From Atriophallophorus winterbourni (lineage: Eukaryota; Platyhelminthes; Trematoda; Plagiorchiida; Microphallidae), in NCBI GenBank assembly GCA_013407085.1, contig JACCGJ010000626.1, positions 62,001 to 126,000 on the forward strand: DNA of 64,000 bases. Reading direction: 5' to 3'. Of the stretch, positions 33,484 through 43,789 are shown piece after piece (position 1 is the first letter of the stretch; the number at the start of each line of letters is the position of its first letter). The position numbers were made by a program, and so were the translations under genes. The notes under the pieces were generated by a model. That model made no database searches, was not told where the DNA came from, and was given only the letters and a program-made list of their open reading frames with translations.

Positions 33484-34621
33484 GTTACCAGCTGTCGTCA
33501 AGCGGCGCGTCCGTGCTCTCAAAAAGCTTCAGTATGAAAACATGAAAATCTATGAGTCGTTTTACCGCGAGATACTCGAACTGGAAAAGAAGTATAACAA
33601 ATATCATAAGCGGATTTTCGACAAGGTATGTGTGCCGTTTTTCTTTCTCAATGTTGGATATTTCTTCTAGCGGAGAGCGATTGTCAACGGTCTGAAGGAA
33701 CCCTCAGACGATGAATGCCATTGGTCAGATGATGAGCATTCAGGAGACGAAGATGATGTAGCCGATCCTGGTAAACATTGCGTTGAAAGTTTCTCACATT
33801 GTAGATACAACTGATTTGAAAGGCATCCCAGAATACTGGCCTCAGACTTTGCGCAATATGCCAGAGTTTTCAGGAACCATTGAAGAGCACGATCTCAAAG
33901 TATTGAAATACCTTACAGATATCAAATGCGTCCTGCATATAGACCATCCGGTATGCAATTCACAGGCCGATGAATGTTTATTTGCAGGGTTTCACTTTCG
34001 AGTTTCATTTCAGTCCAAATCCCTATTTTCCTTATAACATTTTGACAAAACGTTATTATTTACACGTTGATGTTCCTTTCGATAAACCGTTCGAGTACGA
34101 TGGCCCCGAAATTGTTCGAACAGAAGGGTAATCCACCATCACTTCCTTATGCCAAATTAGTTGTACAATCAACTGGAATCCTGGAAAGAATGTTACAGTT
34201 AAAACGATCAAAAAAGGGAAGGAAAAGAAACATGGACCCGGCTCAAAGCGCACCATCACCAAAATTAAAGATTCATTTTTCCACTTTTTCGATCCACCCA
34301 CACAACGTAAGCCAATCTATTATCTACTAATCACCCTAATTAGATATATCGGATGATATGGTAAATCCCGTCTTCGTGTGTTACCATAATTTTTTCAGGA
34401 TGATGATACTAAAGCACAGCTTGAGAATGATTTCCACAGGGGACGTCGTTTGAAAGTATGTGTCACTCAGAAATCTGTCTTGTTTTTCACTGGTGAAGCA
34501 CTGACCCCTGACGTATGTTACCTTCAGCTTGTTAATTTCTTATTCTCAGTCTGACGATAAAGAGGAAGCTGATGATGATCATGACGATGATGATGAAGAA
34601 GATAGTGACGAATCATCCGAT
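33484..34621 (+). CDS. NAP1-like nucleosome assembly protein gene, copy 1 (partial, multi-exon)
   Basis: Spliced exons: 33484-33625, 33671-33770, 33805-33950, 33988-34127, 34161-34306, 34344-34360, 34399-34512, 34550-34621. Introns of 33-45 nt have GT...AG ends. The product follows the NAP1 fold: LPAVVKRRVRALKKLQ dimerisation helix, ELEKKYNKYHKRIFDKRR, acidic insert (EPSDDECHWSDDEHSGDEDD), KGIPEYW, HFSPNPYFPYNILTKRYYL, YDGPEIV, WNPGKNVTVKTIKK, SFFHFFDPP, SVLFFTGEA and an Asp/Glu tail. NAP1 proteins are histone H2A-H2B chaperones of nucleus and cytoplasm. The N-terminal exon(s) before 33484 were not found, and the last exon after the tail seems lost next to an RTE fragment at ~34690. The reading is intact over eight exons. 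Whether it is expressed is unknown. Confidence 0.85.
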
Positions 34622-34689
34622 GTGAGTCGTCCAGTGTTTTCTTGTGTTATTCTTTCATTATCCTGCTTGTATTATCTGTTTTGTTAGGT

Positions 34690-35796
34690 GCATTGCTAGC
34701 AACGCTGGTTTAAATGAGGAGAACTCAGCTCGCATTTCCCGAGCTAGGGTAGCTTTTCGTAACATAGGTGATCAAAGAGGTCAAAGAGGTTTTTCTCTAA
34801 AGCTCAAAGTTAGGGTCAATAAGGCTCCATTACGCGCGGTTTTACTCTACGGATGTGAAACCTGGACACCGAGAAAAGAAGATCTTCGACAATCGCTGTC
34901 TCCGCATCATCACTGGAGTTACTTGGCACCAATGGATATGTAACGCAACTATCCGTAACAGAATCTTTGGCGTAGACATCGAAAAATAAGTTAAGCTGCA
35001 TAGAATTCGTTGGTTAGGTCACGTATTGAGAATGGGAAATCGTCGTTTTCCTAACGCGGTATCGTTCGCCACTCATAACTCGAGTGCACGGATGTGCAAT
35101 CGTGCAGCACCTCTGTGCTGTGCGGCTAACATCTTGCTAAATTGATTGACCACCGGTAGTGAGCTGCATGATGAAACACGCTGGAGTCTCACCACCATTT
35201 CTATTCTATTTTCACTCATATCTGTCTAGGCCTGGGCAACCTGACAGTATCTTAGCCCACGTGTAGTCTGTGACTGCACGGCACTTTGTATGGATCAGGC
35301 TTGTGCTTTCATTTATTCATTCCTAACTCGAAATGGCGTCTTTGTAAGGATGGCCAGACTGACTTGGTTCAAGTAGATGAAGGATTTGACTGTTAAAATA
35401 GTTGCGGTCGGTGCGATCCGTCTTCCAGGTTGGGGTCAAGATGATGAGAATTCGATGAGTGGCTTCTTACCATTCGCGATATTACCCAACATTGTGTTCA
35501 GTGGCGGTCTTGTTGTGTTTGCTTAATCTTGTCTGTTGTCAAGTGAATTGGTGAAGAAAGCCTGTTATGATGCCTGATGTCACTCTACTCGTTCACAGTA
35601 CTTGCGTGAATGCATGTTTCATTCGAGGTGTAGCCACCTCATCCCAGTGTGTCTATGCTTAATCTTTTATAGGTTCAGTAGCTTTTCAGGTCCACCCCTC
35701 CCCATATCTTTTCGAATTTTTATTAGGTCATGCTTGTATGAGATTTAAGCACTTGGTACTGGTTACCGGTGTAATACTTTCAATGATGATGATTAC
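34690..35796 (+). mobile_element. RTE-like LINE 3' fragment, split by a SINE-like repeat
   Basis: The frame reads NEENSARISRARVAFRNI, LKLKVRVNKAPLRAVLLYGCETW and a shifted FDNRCLRII segment (to ~34915), then HRIRWLGHVLRMG in another frame (~35000-35035). The 3' UTR resembles 32281-32830 and ends in AATGATGATGAT (35784-35795). It is interrupted at 35083-35323 by a repeat unit. The copy is older than the one at 31196. Confidence 0.7.
35083..35323 (+). mobile_element. SINE-like repeat, apparently full-length (241 bp) with target duplication
   Basis: The unit is flanked by TAACTCG on both sides (35076-35082 and 35324-35330) and sits in an RTE LINE, so its ends can be read. It begins agtgcacggatgtgcaatcg, passes gtgctgtgcggctaac and the core tctaggcctgggcaacctga, and ends in a ttcatttattcatt tail. 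No protein is encoded. Related copies are at 23650 (-), 29920 (+), 32980 (-), 36116 (-), 36505 (+), 39607 (+), 59770 (+) and 62840 (-). No clear tRNA-type A and B boxes were seen, so SINE is used in a loose sense. Confidence 0.65.
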
Positions 35797-36115
35797 CCTA
35801 CCTGTTACAACTGAGCCTAGTTCATCAGCAACGTTTTATTGTCAGCTGATTTGGTCGATACATTGCCGTATCTCAGTTGATCACCTATCTCACCTGGTAA
35901 CTATATTTTGAGCGAAATTAGGATTTGGTTTCGCTTGATGATCATCAACTTAAGCAAAAAAGCAGAGATACACTGTGGCATTAAAAAAGAAAGTGGGCAA
36001 ACGGAATATGCAAAACCGCATAATAAGCAGTGTGTTTTTTAGTTTCACGTCATGAGCTATTGTTGTTTCTTTAAAAAAGAAATTATGACACTTACGGTAT
36101 ACGTTATGGTATAAA

Positions 36116-36320
36116 GGCCTGATCGAGGCAGTGCCGCACAATCGGAGACTGCACCTGGAATAAGATCCTGTCAGGTTGCCCACGCCTAGACAGATATAAG
36201 GGGGTAATAGAAATGGTAGTGAGATTGCAGCGTCTTTCAACATGCAGCTCACTACCGTTGGTCAATCAATTTCGCACAGCACAGAAATGCTGCTCGATTA
36301 CATATCCGTGCACTGACGCC
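36116..36320 (-). repeat. SINE-like repeat copy, minus orientation
   Basis: The plus strand shows gcctgatcgaggcagtgccgcac, atcctgtcaggttgcccacgcctagacagatata, catgcagctcactaccg, and gcacagcacagaaatgctgctcg. This is the reverse complement of the 35083-35323 unit over nearly its whole length. Confidence 0.7.
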
Positions 36321-36499
36321 ATATCGCGTGAGTTTTGCGATCAACTATTAGGTTAATATTTTGAACACCACCCAGCCAAACGGACTCGTGCCGCTTAGCA
36401 TAACGCTACTGTGACTTTATTCGTCACAGTGCATGATGTCACAGACTAGACACCCGGTCGATTCTGCCTATCTCTGCCAGGTTATTCGCGTTATGTTAA

Positions 36500-36660
36500 G
36501 TGAATGTGCAATCGTGTAGTAGTAGTTTGTGCTGCACAGCTAACACCTCTTTCTTATATCTGTCTAGGTCTGGGCAACCTGACACTATCTTAGCCCACGT
36601 GCATTCTTCAGCTGTGCGTCACTTTGCTTAAATCAGGCTTGTGATTATTATTTTTGAAGG
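36500..36660 (+). repeat. SINE-like repeat copy with internal deletion
   Basis: Starts gtgcaatcgtgtagtagtagtttgtgctgcacagctaacacc and then jumps to tatctgtctaggtctgggcaacctgac. The middle third, with the gagctgcatg block, is missing. Confidence 0.65.
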
Positions 36661-38085
36661 GCTAATTAATGATGGCGTTAATGTTTCTAATATCTCCAGA
36701 ACACAAGCTTGTATGCGTTCTGATCTATAGGTATAACGCAATATAGTTGAAAATAAATGTTTACGTGATATTTTAAACCGCTCGATTCCCACAGGAGTCA
36801 GTTTGAAAATTGTGTCGACTTAAGTCTTGTTTATCATAACCAACTCAAATCAAAATCCCACCAAACATCGAATTTATTTGCAACTTATCTAACTGGTTGA
36901 ACGTACTTCATTGTGCAGTTATTCAACCAAATTTCGCATTGTAAAATCACTGACATCTATATTTTTTCTTCAGTCATAACCCTCAGTGCAGGTGAGTGTC
37001 AATAAATGAATTTTTTTCAAAATTCACTGTTTTGCCGAGCACTAACTAGCAGATGATTTGCCTCTAAGACAAAGCCGCTGTGCCGTCTTTGGCTGTGCGG
37101 CACTTTGCCTGGATCGGGCTTGTGCTTTCATACCATACCATACCTGCTTGATTTGAATTCCTTCAAGTCAACAGCAGATCAGATTATATTTTGATCTATC
37201 TATACAGCTAAAGACCCTTACTAGTAACCTTTTTAAAGTCAGGTCAGCACGAATTACGGGCTTAGTCCCTGTGTCAAGTGGTTAGTTATACTCCAGTAGA
37301 TGTAATGAAACCGTGTTAATTGGTGGTCTTACACTAATCTTCTGGAATTGTTTTCAATTGGAGTAACCGGCAGTATCTTAGCCGACGCGCTGACTCTGAC
37401 TGTGCAGCACTTTGCCCGGACCGGTATGATGCTGTGTCTGCTGGTGATCATGATATGACATGTGTAGTCGATTACTGTGCGACACTGCTATGATTGAGAC
37501 GTGTAATTTCATAAATACATGCACGGTGTTCCATCTGGCTGCTTTTCGTTGTTTCTCGCAGTATCACATCAACAGACATTTCATGTAGTTGTCGAACATT
37601 ATTTTTCGTGATTCTTTGTTTGTATTTCAGCGCCACGGGGGACGTCACAAACGTCAACAGGTGGAAGAGCAACCCAAGTGCAAGCGGCAATAAACTTTTA
37701 TTTTCTTTTTTCTCCATTTGATCGCAGCGCGCGAAAAATTTTTAATGGTCGATTTTTACGCTTCAATTGACAATTTGTGATATCATAAAAAACATGTGTG
37801 CTCCACATTTTATTACTGTGGTTTTCTTTTTAAACTGATTCAATGTCACATGCACCGATTATCAGTATGAACATCATGGCTGGGAGAGAACCTTTCCGGC
37901 TGCGCTCTGTCCTCTGCTATGGAAAAAACGAGGTGCTGCTATCACTCCACACGACAATTGTGGGGTCATATTTAAAGTAATGTAATCAGCATTGAAGTCT
38001 TAGTATCACAATGATATGTTTCCTTTAGAAAATGTACAGAAGCTCGCTACTCCCTCGATCTAGAGGCTTGCATGTATCAACTACA
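36661..38085. other. No gene recognised
   Basis: Unassigned sequence with short SINE-like snippets near 37090-37130 (ggctgtgcggcactttgcctggatcgggcttgtgctttcat) and 37370-37430. An open frame on the minus strand (37472-37717) has no recognisable motif. Confidence 0.4.
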
Positions 38086-38560
38086 AGAAGTGTCTCTTAG
38101 CATCAGAGTTTTTCTCGCTCGGGGCGATCTTGTTGAAACCTTCAAAGTTCTCAAGGGATTAATTTCTTTTAAATTTGACTAATTCTTTTCGTTTACCCTG
38201 GTGGCTGACAAAAGTGGTCAACGCTGCAAGCACTGCTAGAGTCCAGAACAATGTGTAGTACACTGACCACTACAATAATGTCCCCAAGAATGTAGGAGAA
38301 AAAGCAACGGAGATGGAATATTTATCGCGGTAGCCAAAACGTGGACGAAGGTACAGCGGAGCAATCACGGAACACGAATCAACTGAAATGCCTCAAGGTC
38401 AATTGTTAATAGGTACAGTGAAACAATGTTGTTACAAATCTTCTCTAGCATTGGTGTACTAAACGCGTGGGACTTTCTTCCTCAAAGAACTGGTATCAAC
38501 AGCCTCAGTAAGTGCGTTCAAACGTAGGTTGGACGAACGATGTCCGGTGCTTCTGAAGCA
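38086..38560 (+). mobile_element. CR1-like LINE C-terminal fragment, decayed
   Basis: Reads GDLVETFKVLKGL (38130-38165) and later an NAWDFLPQRTGINSLSKCV-like block (38465-38515), the RRLRGDLIE and NSLPE parts of CR1 C-termini. Stops and frameshifts are frequent. The family could not be decided. Confidence 0.6.
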
Positions 38561-39226
38561 CTGTTTCAATTATCCCGGGCAGTACGAAAATGCGCATTGC
38601 ATAGCAGTCGGTGTATTTGCTTGTGACAGGTTTCTCAACCACAATTTTTGATTCTGTTTTTCGTAGCATCTTACCGCGTACCGTTAGCGTAGATCTCTAA
38701 TTCACTTCGCACCTGCACACTACAATGCACAATGTGTTATTCGAGTTGGGTTCTCACGTTGATGGCTTCGAATAATTTGCATAGGTTTGTGTAGTGCGCA
38801 TGAAGAGCTCTCGAACTCCAAACCAAGGCCACGGTGTCTATCGAGATAATGCGTGAACCTGCACCAGTGCGCTGCAAAACATCGCTTAAAAGATGTTCGG
38901 AAATTGCCTTAGTTAGCTTGAGTGACCTTGTACGGTCTTAGGTCAGATGAGAGAAAAAAGAGAAGCGTACTCGAACAATCGCCGAAGCACTTCAAGAGAG
39001 GCGCAAGAACCCTCAAAATGGTCACCGGCTCTCGCGAAGGGAAAAAACCGCTGCCTTGCGGGAAGACTTTTGAGTCAAAGACTGTGGGTGGGTCCACTAC
39101 GCTAACCCCTACCTCGGCCTGGGCAACCGGGTAGTATGTCGCCCTCAACAAGAACCATGGAACCTACTTCAACTTCATCATGTACCCTCTTCATGGCAAA
39201 CTTGGTGGCTTGTAAAGACTCAAGGA
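38561..39226. other. No gene recognised
   Basis: Contains a ggcctgggcaaccgggtagtat snippet at 39116 that resembles the SINE-like core. The open frames 38909-39151 (-) and 38922-39134 (+) overlap each other and show no domain. Confidence 0.35.
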
Positions 39227-39246
39227 ATAATAATAATAATAATAAC
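39227..39246. repeat. (AAT)n microsatellite
   Basis: About six AAT repeats, a possible tail of an adjacent truncated retroelement. Confidence 0.8.
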
Positions 39247-39599
39247 ATTATGCTGCTCCCCACCCCAAGAATTTACACTCCACAACCGAACTCTCTTGTT
39301 CGCCGATGTCACATAGAAACATTACTATTAAGTGAACCATGCCACGACGCAAAAAGAGTCGACCAAGTGATACCACGAAGAAAATTCATAGTTGCATTGA
39401 TGCACACCAAGACGGGTTTGCAATCAGCAGGGGTAGGGATAGAACGATGACAGTTCGCACCATAATTTATCAAAACGGAATCATAGAGTGATTCCTAGAC
39501 AAACACTAAAACACCCACATATGACCAATATATTGTGTTGCACAAACCACACGCACCCATATAGTGTAGTGCTACTTGTTGGTGAGAAATACGGTTAGG

Positions 39600-39840
39600 A
39601 TGCGTAAATTCTATCTTGCAGTACTTTGTGCTGTGCGGCTAACACCGTGCTAAATTGATTGGCCAGAGATAGTGAGCTGCATGCGGAAACAGGCTGGAGT
39701 ATGACTTCCATTTCCTGTTCATTTTTCTTCCTTATATCTGTCTAGGCCTGGGCAACCCTGACAGTATCTTAGCCCACGTGCAGTCCTTGGCTGTGCGGCA
39801 CTTTGCCTGGATCAGGCTTGTGTTTTCATACATACATCTT
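39600..39840 (+). repeat. SINE-like repeat copy, near full length
   Basis: Matches the 35083-35323 unit from ctttgtgctgtgcggctaac through gagctgcatgcggaaac and tatctgtctaggcctgggcaacc to tggatcaggcttgtgttttc, ending in a catacatac tail. Confidence 0.75.
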
Positions 39841-40880
39841 ACAGATGGCGAATGCCGAGAAAATGGTTCGCGGCGAAATGAAAAAGGGTGAACGAAACAC
39901 ACACAAAAACGGAAGCTGAATCAGCATTCCAGCTCACTTCAAAGGATGTTTCGGTCGAAAATGTGTCTATCATTGACTGGCGGTCACAAGGCACGGAGGG
40001 TATCACTTTGAATTGTATCTGCAAAAGTAAACCGATTGTGGAAACAGGTCGATTTTACTGTATACAATGTGGCAGGTAAAACAGGTAAAAGTCATGTCGG
40101 AATATTAGCGTGGAGGTGGGAAGTGCATTAGTGAGGAGAGGGTTAACCACGAGCTTTGGGATAATACGCACAACTCCACCGTCCGATAAAACACAAGAGA
40201 ATGAAACGCCGAGAATACCGACAACGACAATGGCGAACTCGTAATGTTGCGGGTTTCCGAGGGATTGCATTCGAACGGTTTGAGTGACAACATCTCCGGG
40301 AGTATGAGAAGATGGACAACGTCAGCAACAATCGAAGGAGCCCTGCTTGAATTGTACCGGTTGGCACGAAATCGACGGACAAATCAGATCGAAATGACAA
40401 CCGGGACACTCATGTCTGAGGATCAGAGTTGCGGTTGTTTGATTTGCCGATATAAAATAGGCGTTTTGAAAACTTATAGCTCACGTACTGGATTGTAGGG
40501 CACAGTTGTTTTCCTAGCTGGTATGGTTGATTGCGGACGTTTCGTCATCAAACTAGGAGATGGCATCATCGGTGAAACTTCTTTCGAAGCAGCCAATAAA
40601 AACACGACAACAACATGCAAGAATTCTAGCGAGTAGATGAGGTCGCAACGCAGCAGATAAATTCGGATGATGCCCAGCCTATACTCACCCTATAGTCGTG
40701 ATGCATTTTCTACCGAGATCGAGGGGCGTTCTGACGTTCCAGCATTGAGATAAATAGTGGGGAAGGGGTATTAAGAGACCCGGCTTGCTTACTTTTCACC
40801 CCAGAGGCTGGCAGAGTATGAGGCGCGTCACCTACCTGGAACGCCGTAGCAGTAACGATATTTAGTAGTGATTCGCGAAT
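39841..40880. other. No gene recognised
   Basis: Several short overlapping open frames on both strands but no domain. A short stretch at 40534-40578 is weakly reminiscent of a hammerhead ribozyme on the minus strand (see findings). Confidence 0.35.
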
Positions 40881-40904
40881 CATGAAGAGTCTTGGGAATT
40901 TGGG

Positions 40905-41110
40905 TATAAAGCGGCGTCCCCATCACCACTCGGCGTTTGTTCGAGTCAGCTTCTCTAGCCTTTGCACAACCAAGTGCGACCTGCAAGGCAGCAGGGAGTT
41001 GCCATATCCCTGTGACAATAATGAAATATTATATAAATCTCACATTGAGCACTCATCGGCGTTGTGTATTCACGAAAAATGAACTTTCAATTGGTGAGCA
41101 AATTTGGCTT
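40905..41110 (+). promoter_or_regulatory. Promoter-like or LTR-like stretch (TATA box and downstream polyadenylation-like signals)
   Basis: A clear TATA box (GGGTATAAAGCGGCG, 40907-40921) is followed by GC-richer sequence. About 110 bases on come AATAATGAAATATTATATAAA (41016-41036) and GTTGTGTATTC. This order resembles the U3-R-U5 of a retroelement LTR, but no partner LTR or coding region was found next to it, so it could be a solo LTR, a gene promoter or chance. Confidence 0.3.
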
Positions 41111-41129
41111 GCAGCTACAGGAAAATGAC

Positions 41130-43330
41130 CTTCAAACTCCTGACCTTGAAAGTAGTTAACGGTGACAGTCTCGCAGTTAAACTTGATTCTATCTAATTGC
41201 GGTCGTTCTCAAAACTATATCTACCAATCGTAAATTTTATTCTTTTACTGCGTTTGGTAACAGGGATAAGACGTTACTGGTCCCTGTAGTTTAGTTTAAG
41301 CGCCATTTGCATTCCCTTTTAACAGTGAGCGGAATCTCATAAATTGCCTTCCACCTGATACGTTATCGTGTTAGCTCAAAGAGTTGGGTAGGCATCGGCC
41401 AGCGAAGAATTTTATCACACCACAATAAAATGCACTGATCGTTAAGTCACGCCCACGCAGTGGTTGCACTTTTTTATCACGTGGGCCAATCGGACACTCA
41501 CACCGAGAGAATAACAACATTCCGATACTTGAATGTGGCGGTGTGAGTTGGCGTTTTGCGAGCAGCTCGATAATGAAGCAAGAAAACAAACTTAGAAGAT
41601 GTGATCGGGACTGTGAGTACTCAAACGCCTTTGCTGTGTATTGTTGCTGCTTACATTGTTTTCACCTACAATCCACAATCCATTTCGATCAATGGGAAGC
41701 TGAGTTGCAATGAGCCTCGGTAACCAATGAAATCAATTTGAAGGCACTTTGGAAACTGGTTTTGTGTTTGACCTTGGGTCGGCCTTCAAAATTCGGCTGT
41801 GGCTTTACAACGCATCAGATCTCAAGCACCATATCAAATTGATGTTAATAAACCTAAAAAATCTAAAAGGGGGGTGTACAAGTGAAAAGGATGTGAAAAT
41901 TCGAAAACCCCAAGCACATGCGCGCTGAAGTTAGAGGAGAATGATTTCGCTTGCTAGAGTAGACGTCTGCCTTTGTAATTGGAATGCCACCTACCCTGAT
42001 TAATTGTTGCTTGTCCCATACACACTCATAGATCAAATGGAGGTATATTGTAGATTTTATTCACGCTCAAATAAGTGACTTCAAACCGTGACTCAAATAA
42101 ATATTGATCCTTTGGTTTGCAGAAACACAGCGTAGAAATACCTGACCCGAGTACGCAGATAGAGTCAATTAATAAAAATGTCTTATTCATTCAATCAGAC
42201 TCCTAACGACGGTGGATATCTCCGGTTTTCATTAGCACAAAGGGATACATGAGATTTTAATTCACCCGTTTAACTGAGTGACAGGCTACCGTGGCTTATT
42301 CCCCAAATATTGAGGTAACCCTCAAACACATGGTCATGTTAGGGAACAAGGTTGAATCACATTTTTTTCGAAAGGTGATATCGCAGCCAAGCGTGAAACG
42401 ATGTGCGCCCGAAAGACGAACGTGTTAAACACTACAAAATCACGGAATATGTCGTATTTTCACTTATCCGCATTATCCTCAGTTTCAATATGTAACGAAT
42501 GGTATAACGTATAACATGGTCTTGAACAGAACTCCTCATTTGCATGCGGATCCCGATCCTATTGTCCATACCCCACGAATGTAAACAACACGAAATCTGT
42601 CGTATATTCAAATGAGTATCTTTAGACTTGATAATCGTTAGTCGTGTAAGCTTAAGAGAAGGTTGACCAGATTGTCGACCTCGCAAACCCCTCGATTCGC
42701 CACACAAACTCCCTGAGAAGTGCGCAGTACACAAAAACCATTCTTTAAAACCCTCCAGCACAACGAATCCGAAGACGAGTTAAGGGAAAAAGATTGATAT
42801 ACTTTTCGAGCTAACGAACGTGATCAATTGCCCCCGTTGCTTTTACCCATTGCAACAAAGTTCTATGTAAACAAAGGATATTTTAAGCACCACGTTTCTA
42901 ATAATGTGTATATTTTACATTTGGAACTGGGGATTTTTAGTACGCCAGTTAGCAAAAATTTCGATTGAACACAAAAAAGGTGATCAGTAAAAATCGTACA
43001 GGCTAAATTTGTGACAATTCTTAACATTTCGCTCAATGTCCATCGATGTCACTAGGTGACAAAATGAAAGACGCTTCGGAGATGAAAATGAGAGTGGCTA
43101 CTCAAATCTATTCATACGACCATGACTTTTATATCCTGTTTGTTGATGTTTATCGATTAACTCGCTGGCTCCCAAATACGGAAACAAGAAGAGCATGTCT
43201 GGTGACTTACTTGGCTCTCTTCCACAGTTTTCTCCAATTCGTCCTTTAGAAAAGTTTCCAACCAAGAACACCGTTCACGAAACTGAGAAATGAGAAGAAA
43301 ACGTCATGTATAGATAGAAGGCAAATTTTG
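41130..43330. other. No gene recognised
   Basis: About 2.2 kb without long open frames, recognised repeats or splice-linked exons. Confidence 0.4.
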
Positions 43331-43336
43331 AGAGAG

Positions 43337-43777
43337 TCAATCGATGGTTCTTCAGGTTTTGAGACTACTCATCAGTAGTAAGTCCTGCCAAATATTCACA
43401 AAGTTTATCACAACGGTGTTAGCTTACACTGTATCTGATTGGAAGACCTGACAAGCAGATCAGATCGGTTGGACGACCACGACGGATATTGCTGGCTCCT
43501 TCTTGACTGGTCGGGCATATGACGCTACTCAAATGTGCCAGTCTGGAGAAACATTCATGAAGGCTAAATCGCGATCGGTCAAACGGTGGACGGTAGCCGT
43601 AAGTCGTGAGAGTCCTGGATTCGAATCCGACCCGATGCAGGATATGCACTGCTGATTAACTCAAGTAAGAACGCAGCTCGAGTCAAGTGCTTCCAATGTG
43701 GACCGTTGTGATAAACTTTGTGAATATTTCGAAGGACTTGGCACTGATGGGTAGTCACAAAACATCAATCGATGATT
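43337..43777. repeat. Foldback (inverted repeat) element, arms of ~75-85 bp
   Basis: The left arm (about 43337-43420, atcgatggttcttcaggttt to tttatcacaacggt) is the imperfect reverse complement of the right arm (about 43703-43777, accgttgtgataaactttgt to atcaatcgatg). The innermost ~28 bases match almost perfectly. The ~280-bp centre holds a tRNA-like promoter. It adjoins the Pao relic. Confidence 0.75.
43575..43628 (+). promoter_or_regulatory. Pol III-like internal promoter (A and B box), tRNA-derived
   Basis: GGATTCGAATCC at 43617-43628 fits the B box (GRTTCGANTCC). CGGTCAAACGG at 43575-43585 is an A-box-like stretch at a tRNA-like spacing of about 32 bases. No intact tRNA cloverleaf was found by eye, so a tRNA-derived SINE or tRNA relic is more likely than a functional tRNA. 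Confidence 0.5.
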
Positions 43778-43789
43778 TTTATGATCGTA

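Larger units (their letters stand above)
28640..34621. repeat. Segmental duplication, copy 1 (partner 58480-64000)
   Basis: From the CR1 3' end onward the sequence matches 58480-64000 at an offset of about 29,841-29,852 bases. The shared block has unassigned sequence (28640-29740), a SINE-like repeat, an RTE LINE and the NAP1-like gene. Identity is very uneven: I saw about two differences in nearly 2 kb around 30445-32420, but several percent elsewhere and more in the NAP1-like exons. The homology also extends left through the CR1 family A segment. Confidence 0.9.

Noticed and set aside
34430..34470. A 15-nt intron (gtatgtgtcactcag) in the NAP1-like gene
   Set aside because: Too short to splice, and reading through keeps the expected NAP1 length between the DF-x2-G block and SVLFFTGEA.
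38909..39151. Overlapping plus- and minus-strand frames near 39 kb as genes
   Set aside because: They are antisense to each other, no domain is recognisable, and the end overlaps a SINE-like core.
43575..43660. A functional tRNA gene
   Set aside because: A and B box matches exist, but no acceptor and anticodon stems could be paired by eye; a tRNA-derived SINE or relic is more likely.
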